From Rhizobium sp. Q54 (GTDB lineage Bacteria; Pseudomonadota; Alphaproteobacteria; ATCC43930; CGMCC-115725), in contig CAMATN010000009.1 in NCBI GenBank assembly GCA_945861155.1, positions 1-62,705 of the forward strand: a stretch of 62,705 nucleotides of DNA, read 5' to 3'. Of the stretch, positions 40,931 to 49,925 are shown one piece after another; the first letter of the stretch is position 1; every line of letters begins with the position of its first letter. A model generated the notes under the pieces. The model was not told the DNA's origin. It ran no database searches and saw only the letters and a program-made list of their open reading frames with translations. Made by a program: the position numbers and the translations under genes.

Positions 40931-41910
40931 AGCGGGAAATGGCAGGCGACGTGGTGGCCGGCGCCGAGCGCAAGCCGCCGCAGCGGCAGCTCTTCGCAAT
41001 CGGTCGCAACGCGCTCGCAGCGCGCGGTGTAGCGGCAGGGCGGCAGGTCGGCGCGACGCAGATCGGGAAGCGCCCCCGGGATCGACGCGAGGCCGGCGAG
41101 ATCGGGCGCGCCGCCCGGGGTCGCCGCGATCAGCTTGGCGGTATAGGGGTGACGCGGCGTCGCGAACAGCGCGGCGGTCGGCGCGGTCTCGACGATGTGC
41201 CCAGCATGCATCACCGCGATATGCCCGCAATACTCCGCGGCGAGCCCGAGATCGTGGGTGATCAAGAGGGTCGCCATGTTCTGCTCGGCGGCGAGCTCGG
41301 CGATCAAATCCATGATCACCGCCTGCGTCGTGATGTCGAGCCCGGTCGTCGGCTCGTCGGCGATCAGCAATTGCGGCTCGCAGGCCAGCGCCATCGCGAT
41401 CATTACCCGCTGGCACATGCCGCCCGACAGCTCGAACGGATAGGACAGCGCGCGGCGCTTCGGGTCGGGAATGCGCACCCGCGCCAGCATGTCGATCGCG
41501 TGTTGCGGCGCCAGCGCGGCGGTCACGTTGCCGTGCCGCAGTAGGATGTCGGCGATCTGCCTTCCGACCGGGCGGATCGGGTTCAGCGCGGTGCGCGGGT
41601 TCTGAAAGATGATCGCCAGTTCGCGCCCGCGGATTTCGCCCATCGCCTTGTCGTCCGCGTGCACCAAATCGAGCCCGCCGAAGACGATGCGGCCGCTGGT
41701 GGTCCGCGCCGCCTCGTCGAGGATGCCCATGATCGCGTAGGCGGTGACGGACTTCCCCGAGCCGCTTTCGCCGACCAGCGCCATCGTCTCGCCGCGATGC
41801 AGCTCGAAGCCGATCCGATCGAGCGCGCGCACCGTGCCGCTGCGGGTGCGGAACTCGACGCTGAGGTCCTCGACCGCCAACAGCGGCACCGACGCTGGCG
41901 CGGTATTCAT
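40927..41910 (-). CDS. peptide-type ABC transporter ATPase (DppD/OppD-like)
   Basis: 327 residues from ATG 41910, overlapping the permease stop by four bases. Walker A GESGSGKSVT, FQNPRTALNP, signature LSGGMCQR, Walker B LLIADEPTTGLD and LLITHDLGLAAEYC are present. The C-terminal CRYTARCERVATDC is the OppD-type cysteine cluster. The frame is open far upstream but homology begins at MNTAPASVPLLAVEDLSVEF. Partner of the DppF-like ATPase. Confidence 0.94.
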   Translation of the reverse strand: MNTAPASVPLLAVEDLSVEFRTRSGTVRALDRIGFELHRGETMALVGESGSGKSVTAYAIMGILDEAARTTSGRIVFGGLDLVHADDKAMGEIRGRELAIIFQNPRTALNPIRPVGRQIADILLRHGNVTAALAPQHAIDMLARVRIPDPKRRALSYPFELSGGMCQRVMIAMALACEPQLLIADEPTTGLDITTQAVIMDLIAELAAEQNMATLLITHDLGLAAEYCGHIAVMHAGHIVETAPTAALFATPRHPYTAKLIAATPGGAPDLAGLASIPGALPDLRRADLPPCRYTARCERVATDCEELPLRRLALGAGHHVACHFPL

Positions 41911-42749
41911 GTCCGCCGCCGGGGATCGACCATGTCCCGCAACCCGTCGCCCATCAGGTTGAAGCAGAACACCGCCGCCATCAGCACGATTCCCGGGAAG
42001 AACGCGACCCACCACTCGCCGGAGACGATAAAGCTCGCCCCCTCGGCGACCATGATCCCCCATTCCGGGGTCGGCGGGCGCACCCCGAGCCCGATGAACG
42101 ACAGCCCGGCGGCGTTGAGGATCGCGTAGCCCAGGGTCAGCGACACCTGCACCATCATTAAGGGCATGATGTTCGGCAGCAACTGCGCCAGCACGATGCG
42201 CGCCTCGCTGTTGCCGCACAGCCGGGCCGCCTCGACAAACCCGGCATGGCGCCGGACATTGGCCTCGGCGCGAGCGAGCCGGGCATAGATCGGCAGGTTG
42301 ATGATCGCCGTCGCGAAAACGATGTTGGCGACGCTGTTGCCGAGCGCGGCGACGATGCCCATCGCCAGCACGAACAGCGGAAAGGCCATGATCGTATCGA
42401 CCGAGCGGCCGACGACGCGGTCGATCCATCCGCCGTAATACCCCGCCGCCAGCCCGAGCAGCGCTCCGACGCCAAAGGCGAGCGCGACCGAAAAGACGGC
42501 GATGCCGAGGTCGAGCCGGGCGGCGACGACGATGCGCGAGAAGATGTCGCGGCCGAGTTGGTCGGTGCCGAACCAATGCGCGGCGCTCGGTCCGGTCAGC
42601 GCCTGTGCGGTGTCGCTGGCGAGCGGGTCGTAGGGCGCCAGCGCCGGGCCGAATACCGCGCACAGCACCAAGACGAAGAACCCGGCAAAGGCCAGCGCCG
42701 TGACCGGGTTCTCGCCGAGCACGTAGCGGGCATGGCGCAGCGTGTTCAC
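41907..42749 (-). CDS. peptide-type ABC permease (DppC-like)
   Basis: 280 residues with a GTG start overlapping the DppB stop (GTGA). N-terminal span FAGFFVLVLCAVFGPALAP is followed by HWFGTDQLGRDIFSRIV, diagnostic of DppC/OppC. The permease loop is EAARLCGNSEARIVLAQLLPN, the contact to the ATPases, and the end has GDGLRDMVDPRRR. Six spans expected. With DppB it makes the channel. Confidence 0.95.
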   Translation of the reverse strand: MNTLRHARYVLGENPVTALAFAGFFVLVLCAVFGPALAPYDPLASDTAQALTGPSAAHWFGTDQLGRDIFSRIVVAARLDLGIAVFSVALAFGVGALLGLAAGYYGGWIDRVVGRSVDTIMAFPLFVLAMGIVAALGNSVANIVFATAIINLPIYARLARAEANVRRHAGFVEAARLCGNSEARIVLAQLLPNIMPLMMVQVSLTLGYAILNAAGLSFIGLGVRPPTPEWGIMVAEGASFIVSGEWWVAFFPGIVLMAAVFCFNLMGDGLRDMVDPRRRT

Positions 42750-43756
42750 GCTTCGAGCCGCACGCGCGGATCGACCAGACCATAGACGAGGTCGATTCCC
42801 AGGTTGAGCAGCACATACAGCAGCGCCATCGTCAGCACGAAGCCCTGCACCGGTGCATAGTCGGAGGCGATCAGCGCCTCGACCGCATAGGAGCCGACCC
42901 CCGGCCAGGCAAAAACCTTCTCGACCAGCACATTGGCGCCGAGCAGGAACGAGAACACCATGCCGAGCGTCGTGATGACCGGCAGGACGGCGTTGCGAAA
43001 GGCGTAGACGTAGACGATGCGGCGGCGGCTGAGGCCGCTCGCCCGCGCGGTGCGGACGAATTCGCTGCCGAGCGCCGCCAGCATCGACGCGCGGGTGATG
43101 CGCGCGAGCGGCGCCAGCGAAAAGATCGCCAGGGTCGCCGCCGGCAGGACCAGCTGCGCCAGCGCCGCGCCGAAGGTCGGCAGATCGCGCGCCAAGAGGC
43201 TATCGATCAGATAAAAGCCGGTCCAATGCGGCGGCGCCGAGGAAAAGACATCGAGCCGCCCGAGCGGCGCCGGGGCGATACCCATCAGGTAATAGAACAC
43301 ATAGACCAGCAGCAGCCCGGTAAAGAACGTCGGCAACGACACGCCGGCGGTGGTGACCACCCGGCAAAAATGATCCACTGGCGCGCCCGGCCGCATCGCC
43401 GCCGCGATGCCGAGCGGCACCGCGATCACCACCGAGAGGACAAGGCCCAACAGGGTCAATTCGGCCGACGCCGGCAGCCGGGTCAACAGTTCGGCGAGCA
43501 CCGGCTGCCCGGTGCTGAGCGAGGTTCCGAGGTCGCCCCGCGCGAGCTGGCCGAGATAGTCGAGGAATTGCACCGGCAGGCTGCGGTCGAGCCCAAGCTG
43601 GTGGCGGATCTCGTCGATCGCCTGGGTGGTCGCGGCCGGCCCGGCGAAATAGGCCGCCGGGTCGCCCGGCAGAGCGCGGGTCAGCAGGAAGGTGACGATG
43701 ATCACCCCGGCAATGCTCGGCAGAGCGGTCGCCAGGCGGCGCAGCAGGAGCATCAC
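42746..43756 (-). CDS. peptide-type ABC permease (DppB-like)
   Basis: 336 residues, GTG 43756 or ATG 43753. The N-terminus with IAGVIIVTFLLTRALPGDPAAYF is the DppB pattern; the ATPase-contact loop is RTARASGLSRRRIVYVYAFRNA, followed by LVEKVFAWPGVGSYAVEAL and the C-terminal LVYGLVDPRVRLEA. It starts 10 bases after the solute-binding-protein stop, so all transporter genes form one transcript. Confidence 0.95.
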   Translation of the reverse strand: MMLLLRRLATALPSIAGVIIVTFLLTRALPGDPAAYFAGPAATTQAIDEIRHQLGLDRSLPVQFLDYLGQLARGDLGTSLSTGQPVLAELLTRLPASAELTLLGLVLSVVIAVPLGIAAAMRPGAPVDHFCRVVTTAGVSLPTFFTGLLLVYVFYYLMGIAPAPLGRLDVFSSAPPHWTGFYLIDSLLARDLPTFGAALAQLVLPAATLAIFSLAPLARITRASMLAALGSEFVRTARASGLSRRRIVYVYAFRNAVLPVITTLGMVFSFLLGANVLVEKVFAWPGVGSYAVEALIASDYAPVQGFVLTMALLYVLLNLGIDLVYGLVDPRVRLEA

Positions 43757-43766
43757 AGCGCCCCGG

Positions 43767-45374
43767 TCACGTTTTGGCCAGTTGCCGGTAATCGAGCTGG
43801 CGGTGGAACCAGTAGCGGTAGCCGGTCACGTTCTTCTGCATCGCGACTTCCAACGAGGGCTGGAAGATCGGGATGCGCGGCACATCGGCAAAGGCGATGC
43901 TGACGAAGCCCTCGACCTCCTCCTTATATTTTTTCGGATCGGTCTCGAACCGGGCGGCGTCGATCAGTTTGTCCATCTCCGGGTTCTGGTAGGACATCGT
44001 GTTGAAGATCGCGTTCTGTCCGTGATAGGTCCAAAAAAAGAAATATTCCGGGAAATTCAGCCAACCGCCAAACGCATTGGCGATGAACGGCAACGTCTTT
44101 TTCGTGAACTCGGCCCGCCAATTGGCGCCGGGGATCTTGTTCAGCGTGACCTTGATCCCGATCTGGGCGAGGCTTTCCTGGACCAGCACGCAAAGCGGCT
44201 CGTTGGTGACGGCAAAGCCCAGATCGAACGACAGCGTCGTCTCGAACCCGTTGGGCAGCCCGGCTTCGGCGAGCAACTGTTTGGCTTTGGCCAGATCGGT
44301 GACATAGGGGCTCGGCTGCGGCCATATCGGCGCGCTCACCTCGGCCGGGCCGCCGAACATCGGCTTGCCGCGGCCGAACATCACCGCGTCCATGATCTTC
44401 TGGTAGGGGATCGCGTAGGCAACCGCCTGACGCACCTTGACCTTGTCGAACGGCGCGATCTTGACGTTCATGCCGATATAGTTCAGCGCGTTCTCGATCG
44501 GGGTGCCGATCACCGCGAGCTTTTTTTCGTGCGCCAACTCGGCCACGTCCTTCGGCGGGAGGTCGAACGACACGTCGGCGTCGCCGCGCTCGATCAGCGC
44601 CCGGCGGTTGCCGGCGGACGGCACCATGCGCCAGATCACCCGCTGCAGTTTCGGCAGCGATCCCGATTTCCACTCGTCGAAGCGCTGGTAGACCAGCTCC
44701 TGTCCCGGCGTCCATTTCTCGATGCGGAAGGCGCCGCCGCCGGCTTCATTGTTCTTCAGCCACTCCATCGCCCACGGGTCCTTGTCCGTGGCGTGCTTTT
44801 TGGCGAGCTGCGAATTGATCACGATCGGCACCGGCACGCCGAGATCCGGCAGTGTCAATTTGTCCTTGCGCACGAAATCGACCCGGAAGGTGTGGTCGTC
44901 GACCGCGACGAACTGCTCCGGCTTCTGCAATGAGCCGGCGGCCATCTGGAAGGTCGGAAACCCGCCAACCGTCACCGCCCGATCGAACGACCATTTAACA
45001 TCCTTGGCGGTGACCGGAGCGCCGTCGTGGAAGGTCGCGTTGCGGCGCAATTTGAAGGTGGCGGACATGTCGCCGACATCCCACGATTCGGCGAGCTCCG
45101 GCTCGATCTTGGTGTAATCGTAATGGTCGTGGCCGTTCGGGTCCTTCTTGACGCCAAACGTCACCAGCCGATCATGGGTGTTCCACGATGCCTCATAGCC
45201 CGGCCGGTTGGTGCCGACCCCCATCACGTCGAGATTGTTGGGGCCGCTCTCGGACAGCGTCAGCAGGGTGTCCTTGCGCGCCTGCCCCCGCGCCGGCCGG
45301 GCCGGAATGACATAGGCGGCCGCAATCGTCCCCGCCGCTGCCGTCGACCGCTTCAAAAATTCTCGCCGTCTCAT
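43767..45374 (-). CDS. ABC solute-binding protein, SBP_bac_5 family, Tat-exported
   Basis: 535 residues from ATG 45374. MRRREFLKRSTAAAGTIAAA is a Tat signal with twin Arg. The mature protein has the family pattern: PELAESWDVGDMSATFKLRRNATFHDG, VTAKDVKWSFDRAV, ALNYIGMNVKIAPFDKVKVRQAVAYAI and NPEMDKLIDAARFETD. Family members bind peptides, opines, nickel or other small N-rich solutes. Because the operon also encodes AtzG/AtzE and faces atzF, the ligand may be a biuret- or ureide-like compound. Confidence 0.94.
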   Translation of the reverse strand: MRRREFLKRSTAAAGTIAAAYVIPARPARGQARKDTLLTLSESGPNNLDVMGVGTNRPGYEASWNTHDRLVTFGVKKDPNGHDHYDYTKIEPELAESWDVGDMSATFKLRRNATFHDGAPVTAKDVKWSFDRAVTVGGFPTFQMAAGSLQKPEQFVAVDDHTFRVDFVRKDKLTLPDLGVPVPIVINSQLAKKHATDKDPWAMEWLKNNEAGGGAFRIEKWTPGQELVYQRFDEWKSGSLPKLQRVIWRMVPSAGNRRALIERGDADVSFDLPPKDVAELAHEKKLAVIGTPIENALNYIGMNVKIAPFDKVKVRQAVAYAIPYQKIMDAVMFGRGKPMFGGPAEVSAPIWPQPSPYVTDLAKAKQLLAEAGLPNGFETTLSFDLGFAVTNEPLCVLVQESLAQIGIKVTLNKIPGANWRAEFTKKTLPFIANAFGGWLNFPEYFFFWTYHGQNAIFNTMSYQNPEMDKLIDAARFETDPKKYKEEVEGFVSIAFADVPRIPIFQPSLEVAMQKNVTGYRYWFHRQLDYRQLAKT

Positions 45375-45464
45375 CGCGGTCCCGCCCCTGTGATCCACAG
45401 CGATTACAGCAACCGGCGTGCCACCCCGGTCAGGGCGTCGATATTCGCCGCTCGGTGCGTTAAA

Positions 45465-45481
45465 CGCCTAATAAATAGGCG
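45465..45481. promoter_or_regulatory. palindrome in the divergent promoter region, candidate operator
   Basis: CGCCTA-ATAAA-TAGGCG is a perfect six-base inverted repeat around an AT-rich centre, 91 bases from the binding-protein start and 117 bases from atzF. A site here could control both directions. No regulator gene lies adjacent, so the protein is unknown. Confidence 0.45.
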
Positions 45482-45597
45482 AATCTGTGCCACTGCCGGT
45501 CAAAAAATCAGCAAAATGCTTTCGTCGTGTTCTCGTCGTGGCAGCGCGCTTGCGTGCCGCTCGGGATGCGGCAGACTCGACCGAATTGGGGGGCACG

Positions 45598-47418
45598 ATG
45601 GATCGGCAGCGCATGGCTCTCAGTCTCGACTTCTCCTCGTTGCGCCGCGCCTTGGCCGCAGGCGAGACGAGCCCCTCCTCGATCGCGCGCGAAATCATCG
45701 CCGGGATCGCGGCGAGCGGCGACGATTCGGTGTGGATCGCACGCGTGCCGGCGGACGAATTATCGGCCGCCGCCGCGGCGCTGGAGCGGCGCGCCGCGGC
45801 GCACGGAATGGAGACGATGCCGCTCTTCGGGTTGCCGTTCGCGGTCAAGGACAATATCGACGTTGCCGGAATGCCGACGACCGCCGCCTGTCCCGGCTTC
45901 GCCTATACCCCGCAGCGCACGGCGCCGGCGGTGGCGCGCCTGCTCGACGCCGGCGCGATGCTCGTCGGCAAGACCAATCTCGATCAGTTCGCCACCGGGC
46001 TCGTCGGCGTGCGCTCGCCCTACGGCGTGCCGCGCAACCCGTTCGACCCGGCCTATATTCCGGGCGGATCGAGCTCGGGTTCGGCAGTCGCGGTCGCGGC
46101 CGGCCTCGTCGCGTTTTCGCTCGGGACCGATACCGCCGGCTCGGGCCGGGTGCCGGCAGCCTTCAACAATGTCGTCGGGCTGAAGCCGACCCGCGGCCTG
46201 ATCAGCGCCAACGGCGTCGTTCCCGCCTGCCGGTCGCTCGATTGCGTCTCGGTTTTCGCGCTGACCGTCGCCGACGCGGCGGCGGTGCTCGACATCATCC
46301 GCGGAGCCGATCCGCAAGACGCATATTCGCGCGCCGCACCAGCCGGGTTCGGCACCGTCGGGACCGTTCCAGAGCGGTTCGCCTTCGGGGTGCCGCGGGT
46401 GGACCAGCGCGAGTTCTTTGGCAACGCCGACGCTGCCGCGCTGTTCGAGCAGGCGATCGTCCGGCTCGAAGCGCTCGGCGGGACGTTGGTGATGGTCGAT
46501 CTCGCGCCATTTCTTGAAGCGGGGGCGCTGCTCTATCGCGGCGCCTGGCTGGCCGAGCGGATGGCGGCCGTCGACGATGCGATCGGCCAGCAACGCGATC
46601 TGCTGCACCCGGTCACCCGCCGCATTATCGACGGCGGCGCGGCGATTTCCGGGGCCGACGCGTTTCGCGATCATCGCCGCCTCGCCGCGCTGCGCCAGCG
46701 TGTCGATCCGGTCTGGCAGAGGATCGATCTGTTGCTGGCGCCGACCACCGGCACGATCTACCGCATCGCCGAAGTGGCAGCCGACCCGCTCGGGCTCAAC
46801 GAGCGGCTTGGCCGCTACACCGGTTTTGCCAATCTGCTCGACCTGTGCGCGATCGCCGTGCCGAACGGGTTTCAATCGAACGGGTTGCCGGTCGGGGTCA
46901 CGCTGCTCGCTCCCGCTTTCCACGACCCGCTGATCGCCGCCATCGCCGCCTCCTTCGAGGCCGCCACCGGATTGCCGCTCGGCGCTACCGGAGCCGCGCC
47001 GCCATCGCCGCAAGCAGCGCCTGGGGCGACAGGCTACCCCTATCTGCCGATCGCTGTTGTCGGCGCGCATCTGTCGGGTCAGCCCCTGAACGACGAACTC
47101 GTCGCGCTCGGCGCCCGGCTCCGAGCGGAAACGCGAACCGTGCCCGAGTACCGGCTCTATGCGCTGCCTGACGGCAAGCGTCCCGGGCTGGTGCGCCGCC
47201 CCGGAGCGGGCGCCGCGATCGAGGTTGAAATCTGGGATGTGCCGACACAAGCGGTTGGCGCCTTGCTCGCCGGCATCGCGCCGCCGCTCGGTCTCGGCAC
47301 GCTCGTCCTCGCGGACGGCAGCGAGGTCGCCGGATTTCTGTGCGAAGCGCACGCGGCGGAGACGGCCGAGGACATCACCGCCTTCGGCGGCTGGCGGGCT
47401 TGGCGCGCCCGACGCTGA
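45598..47418 (+). CDS. atzF: allophanate hydrolase
   Basis: 606 residues, the full two-domain size. The N-terminal amidase domain (1-440) has PFAVKDNIDVAG (Lys), GGSSSGSAVAVAAG and GTDTAGSGRVPAAFNN (nucleophile). The C-terminal domain (about 480-606), with YPYLPIAVVGAHLSGQPLN, RLYALPDGKRPGL and VLADGSEVAGFLCEA, is the AtzF_C fold that removes the second carboxyl. It converts allophanate to two CO2 and two ammonia. No urea carboxylase domain or gene is nearby, which favours the biuret/cyanurate route over the urea amidolyase route. Confidence 0.95.
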   Translation: MDRQRMALSLDFSSLRRALAAGETSPSSIAREIIAGIAASGDDSVWIARVPADELSAAAAALERRAAAHGMETMPLFGLPFAVKDNIDVAGMPTTAACPGFAYTPQRTAPAVARLLDAGAMLVGKTNLDQFATGLVGVRSPYGVPRNPFDPAYIPGGSSSGSAVAVAAGLVAFSLGTDTAGSGRVPAAFNNVVGLKPTRGLISANGVVPACRSLDCVSVFALTVADAAAVLDIIRGADPQDAYSRAAPAGFGTVGTVPERFAFGVPRVDQREFFGNADAAALFEQAIVRLEALGGTLVMVDLAPFLEAGALLYRGAWLAERMAAVDDAIGQQRDLLHPVTRRIIDGGAAISGADAFRDHRRLAALRQRVDPVWQRIDLLLAPTTGTIYRIAEVAADPLGLNERLGRYTGFANLLDLCAIAVPNGFQSNGLPVGVTLLAPAFHDPLIAAIAASFEAATGLPLGATGAAPPSPQAAPGATGYPYLPIAVVGAHLSGQPLNDELVALGARLRAETRTVPEYRLYALPDGKRPGLVRRPGAGAAIEVEIWDVPTQAVGALLAGIAPPLGLGTLVLADGSEVAGFLCEAHAAETAEDITAFGGWRAWRARR

Positions 47419-47603
47419 TCGCTTGCCGGCCAATAATGACCCTCCCGTCACGCCCATCGCCTCTCGCGGGGCCGACACATCGAATCTCGTTGCCGTAGCG
47501 CCGCCGCGAGACGCAAAATCCCGGGAATGCCGATCAGATTGCCAATGCCTCTCAGGTATCGGTTTCGGAATCCGCCGTATTGATCAGTTTGGGAGGAGAG
47601 CCC

Positions 47604-48848
47604 GTGTTCAGCCGCAGAACGTTCTTGTCACTGGTCGCGGGCAGTATCGCCGCTCCCGGATTGTCTTCCGCCCAGCCGGCGCCCGGCAAAGTCGCGCTAT
47701 ACGCAAATGTCGGGGCCGATCTCACCCATTACGAGGTTGATGTCGCGGGCGCGCAATTGACCAGGCAGGCGACGGTTACCCTGCCCGCCGCCGTGCAATA
47801 TGCTTGGCCGCATGTGTCGCGACGCTATCTCTATGTCGCGACGAGCAGCAGCGCGCCAGGGTACGGCGCCGCCGGGACCGACCATCACGTCACCGCGTTT
47901 CGCATCGATCCGGCGACTGGCGCTCTGGCGCCCCACGGAGCCCCGATACGGCTGCCGACGCGCCCAATCCACATGACCACGGACATTCCATCGGAGAATA
48001 TCCTGGTCGCGTTCAACAACCCGAGCGCGTTGCGCGTCTATCGCATCAACAAGGATTTTACGCCGGGCGAAGAGGTCATCCAGCCGGGCCCGATCGACGC
48101 CGGCATCTTCGCCCATCAGATCCTCCTGACGCCGGACAATCGACTGGCGATTCTGGTAGCACGCGGAAACGAAGGCAGCCCTGCCAAGGCGGAAGACCCG
48201 GGGGCGCTGAAAGTGTTCGAGTACAAGGCCGGCGTGCTGACGAACGCAGTGTCGGTCGCGCCCAACGGAGGGAAAGATTTCGGCCCGCGCCACCTCGATT
48301 TTCATCCGACCAAGCCGTGGATCTACGTGTCGGTCGAGACGCAGAACAAGATGTACACGTATGTGATGGCCGGCGGCAGGATCGGCCCCGATATCGCATA
48401 CCGCGCTGAAACTCTGTCCGAGCCGAAGAACATCAGAGCGCGTCAGGCGGCGGGCACGGTCCATGTCCACCCGAACGGCCGGTTTCTATACGGGGCAAAC
48501 CGCGCCCAGGAAACGATCGAGTTTCAGGGCCAGAAAGTGTTCAAAGGCGGCGAAAACAGCATCGTGGTGTATTCGATCGATCAATCCACCGGCGAGCCGA
48601 CCCCGATCCAGCACATCGAAACCGGCGCGATACACCCGCGCACCTTTCACATCGACCCGAGCGGGCGAATGCTGGTCGCGCAACACAATTTGCCGGTCAA
48701 CGTCAGAGACGGCGATGCGGTCAAAGCCCGACCCGCAGGCCTCTCGGTATTCCGCATCGGCGATGACGGCAGACTGAGTTTTGTGCGCAAGTACGATATC
48801 GATGTCGGCGACAAAGCCATGTTCTGGATGGGGATGGTGCCGCTGTAG
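47604..48848 (+). CDS. Tat-exported beta-propeller, lactonase (PGL-like) family
   Basis: 414 residues from GTG 47604, preceded by GGGAGGAGAG. FSRRTFLSLVAGSIAAPGLSSA is a Tat signal. The mature part is a repetitive seven-blade type fold with repeats such as YVATSSSAPGYG, TAFRIDPATGALAPHG, RHLDFHPTKPWIYVSVE and VHPNGRFLYGANRA, typical of 6-phosphogluconolactonase relatives. A periplasmic lactonase or binding scaffold is likely; substrate unknown. It starts 185 bases after atzF and may be transcribed separately. Confidence 0.85.
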   Translation: MFSRRTFLSLVAGSIAAPGLSSAQPAPGKVALYANVGADLTHYEVDVAGAQLTRQATVTLPAAVQYAWPHVSRRYLYVATSSSAPGYGAAGTDHHVTAFRIDPATGALAPHGAPIRLPTRPIHMTTDIPSENILVAFNNPSALRVYRINKDFTPGEEVIQPGPIDAGIFAHQILLTPDNRLAILVARGNEGSPAKAEDPGALKVFEYKAGVLTNAVSVAPNGGKDFGPRHLDFHPTKPWIYVSVETQNKMYTYVMAGGRIGPDIAYRAETLSEPKNIRARQAAGTVHVHPNGRFLYGANRAQETIEFQGQKVFKGGENSIVVYSIDQSTGEPTPIQHIETGAIHPRTFHIDPSGRMLVAQHNLPVNVRDGDAVKARPAGLSVFRIGDDGRLSFVRKYDIDVGDKAMFWMGMVPL

Positions 48849-48904
48849 GCGCCAGCGGGGGCTTTCGCACCCGGTGAAACGGCGGTCCACGATAGGGGGC
48901 GATC

Positions 48905-49891
48905 ATGCGCGCGGTTTGGTACGACCGGCAGGGAGCGGCCGACGAAATTCTGGTTTGCGGCGAGCTGCCGACCCCGGAGGCCGGTCACGGCGAGGTCCGG
49001 GTGCGGCTGGAAGCCTCCGGCGTCAACCCGTCGGACACCTATCGGCGGCGGGGTCCGCCGGCGATGGAGTACCAGCGGGTCGTGACCAACAGCGATGGCG
49101 CGGGCGTGGTCGACCAGGTCGGGCCGGGCGCGCCCGAGCATTGGCTGGGAAAGCGAATCTGGCTCTATAACGGCCAGCGCAACGGAAGGTGGCAAGGCAC
49201 CGCGGCGGAATTCATCGCGCTCTCCAGCGATCTGGTGACCGAACTCCCGGACCATGTGTCATTCGCCGAGGGTGCGACCCTGGGCGTTCCGGGCATGACC
49301 GCGCATCGTTGCGTATTCGTCGCCGGCCCGGTCCAGGGCAAGACCCTGCTCGTGACCGGCGGCGCCGGAGCGGTCGGACATTACGCGGTGCAGCTCGCCA
49401 CCTGGGCCGGGGCGAGAGTGATCGCCACGGTCAGCTCGGCGGAAAAGGCCGAACGCGCCCGCGCCGGCGGCGCGGCGCATGTCATCGATTATCGGCGCGA
49501 GGATGTTGCCGCGCGAATCCTCGACATCACCGGCGGCATCGGGGTCGACCACATCGTCGAGGTCGATTTCGGCGGGAACCTCGCCGCGGCGCTGCGCTGC
49601 GTGCGCGTCAACGGCAGCATCGCCGTCTACGCCACCAATGGCGACCGGGAGCCGCGCGTTCCGATGCGCGAACTGATGCAGCGAAATCTCGCGGTCTATT
49701 CGATGTCGCTCGCCGGCGTCCCCCATGCGGATCGGCGGCGGGCGCAGTCCGATATCGCCGGTTGGACCGCGTCGCCGGGCCGTATCCTGTCAGTCGCCGC
49801 CCGCTTCCCGCTGTTCGAAACCGCCGCGGCACACCAGGAGGTCGAACGCGGCGGCAAGGTCGGCACCGTGATCGTCGAGCCGCAGCGGTGA
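48905..49891 (+). CDS. NADPH:quinone reductase-like MDR dehydrogenase
   Basis: 328 residues. The GroES-like half includes EASGVNPSDTYRRRG, the quinone-reductase signature. The cofactor loop is VTGGAGAVGHYAVQLA near residue 153, and VIDYRREDVAARIL and VDHIVEVDFGGNLA follow. No zinc ligands are seen. It probably reduces a quinone or enone with NADPH. It follows the lactonase-like gene by 56 bases on the same strand. Confidence 0.9.
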   Translation: MRAVWYDRQGAADEILVCGELPTPEAGHGEVRVRLEASGVNPSDTYRRRGPPAMEYQRVVTNSDGAGVVDQVGPGAPEHWLGKRIWLYNGQRNGRWQGTAAEFIALSSDLVTELPDHVSFAEGATLGVPGMTAHRCVFVAGPVQGKTLLVTGGAGAVGHYAVQLATWAGARVIATVSSAEKAERARAGGAAHVIDYRREDVAARILDITGGIGVDHIVEVDFGGNLAAALRCVRVNGSIAVYATNGDREPRVPMRELMQRNLAVYSMSLAGVPHADRRRAQSDIAGWTASPGRILSVAARFPLFETAAAHQEVERGGKVGTVIVEPQR

Positions 49892-49925
49892 CCTCCGGGC
49901 GAATATGGCGGCCTGACCGCGGGCG

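Noticed and set aside
41911-42816. A DppD protein extended by 300 residues upstream
   Set aside because: The extension lies over dppC in another frame; ABC homology starts at ATG 41910 with the normal four-base overlap.
38298-47418. Complete atrazine/cyanuric acid degradation operon
   Set aside because: AtzD/TrzD, AtzH and upper-pathway enzymes are missing; only AtzE, AtzG and AtzF are supported.
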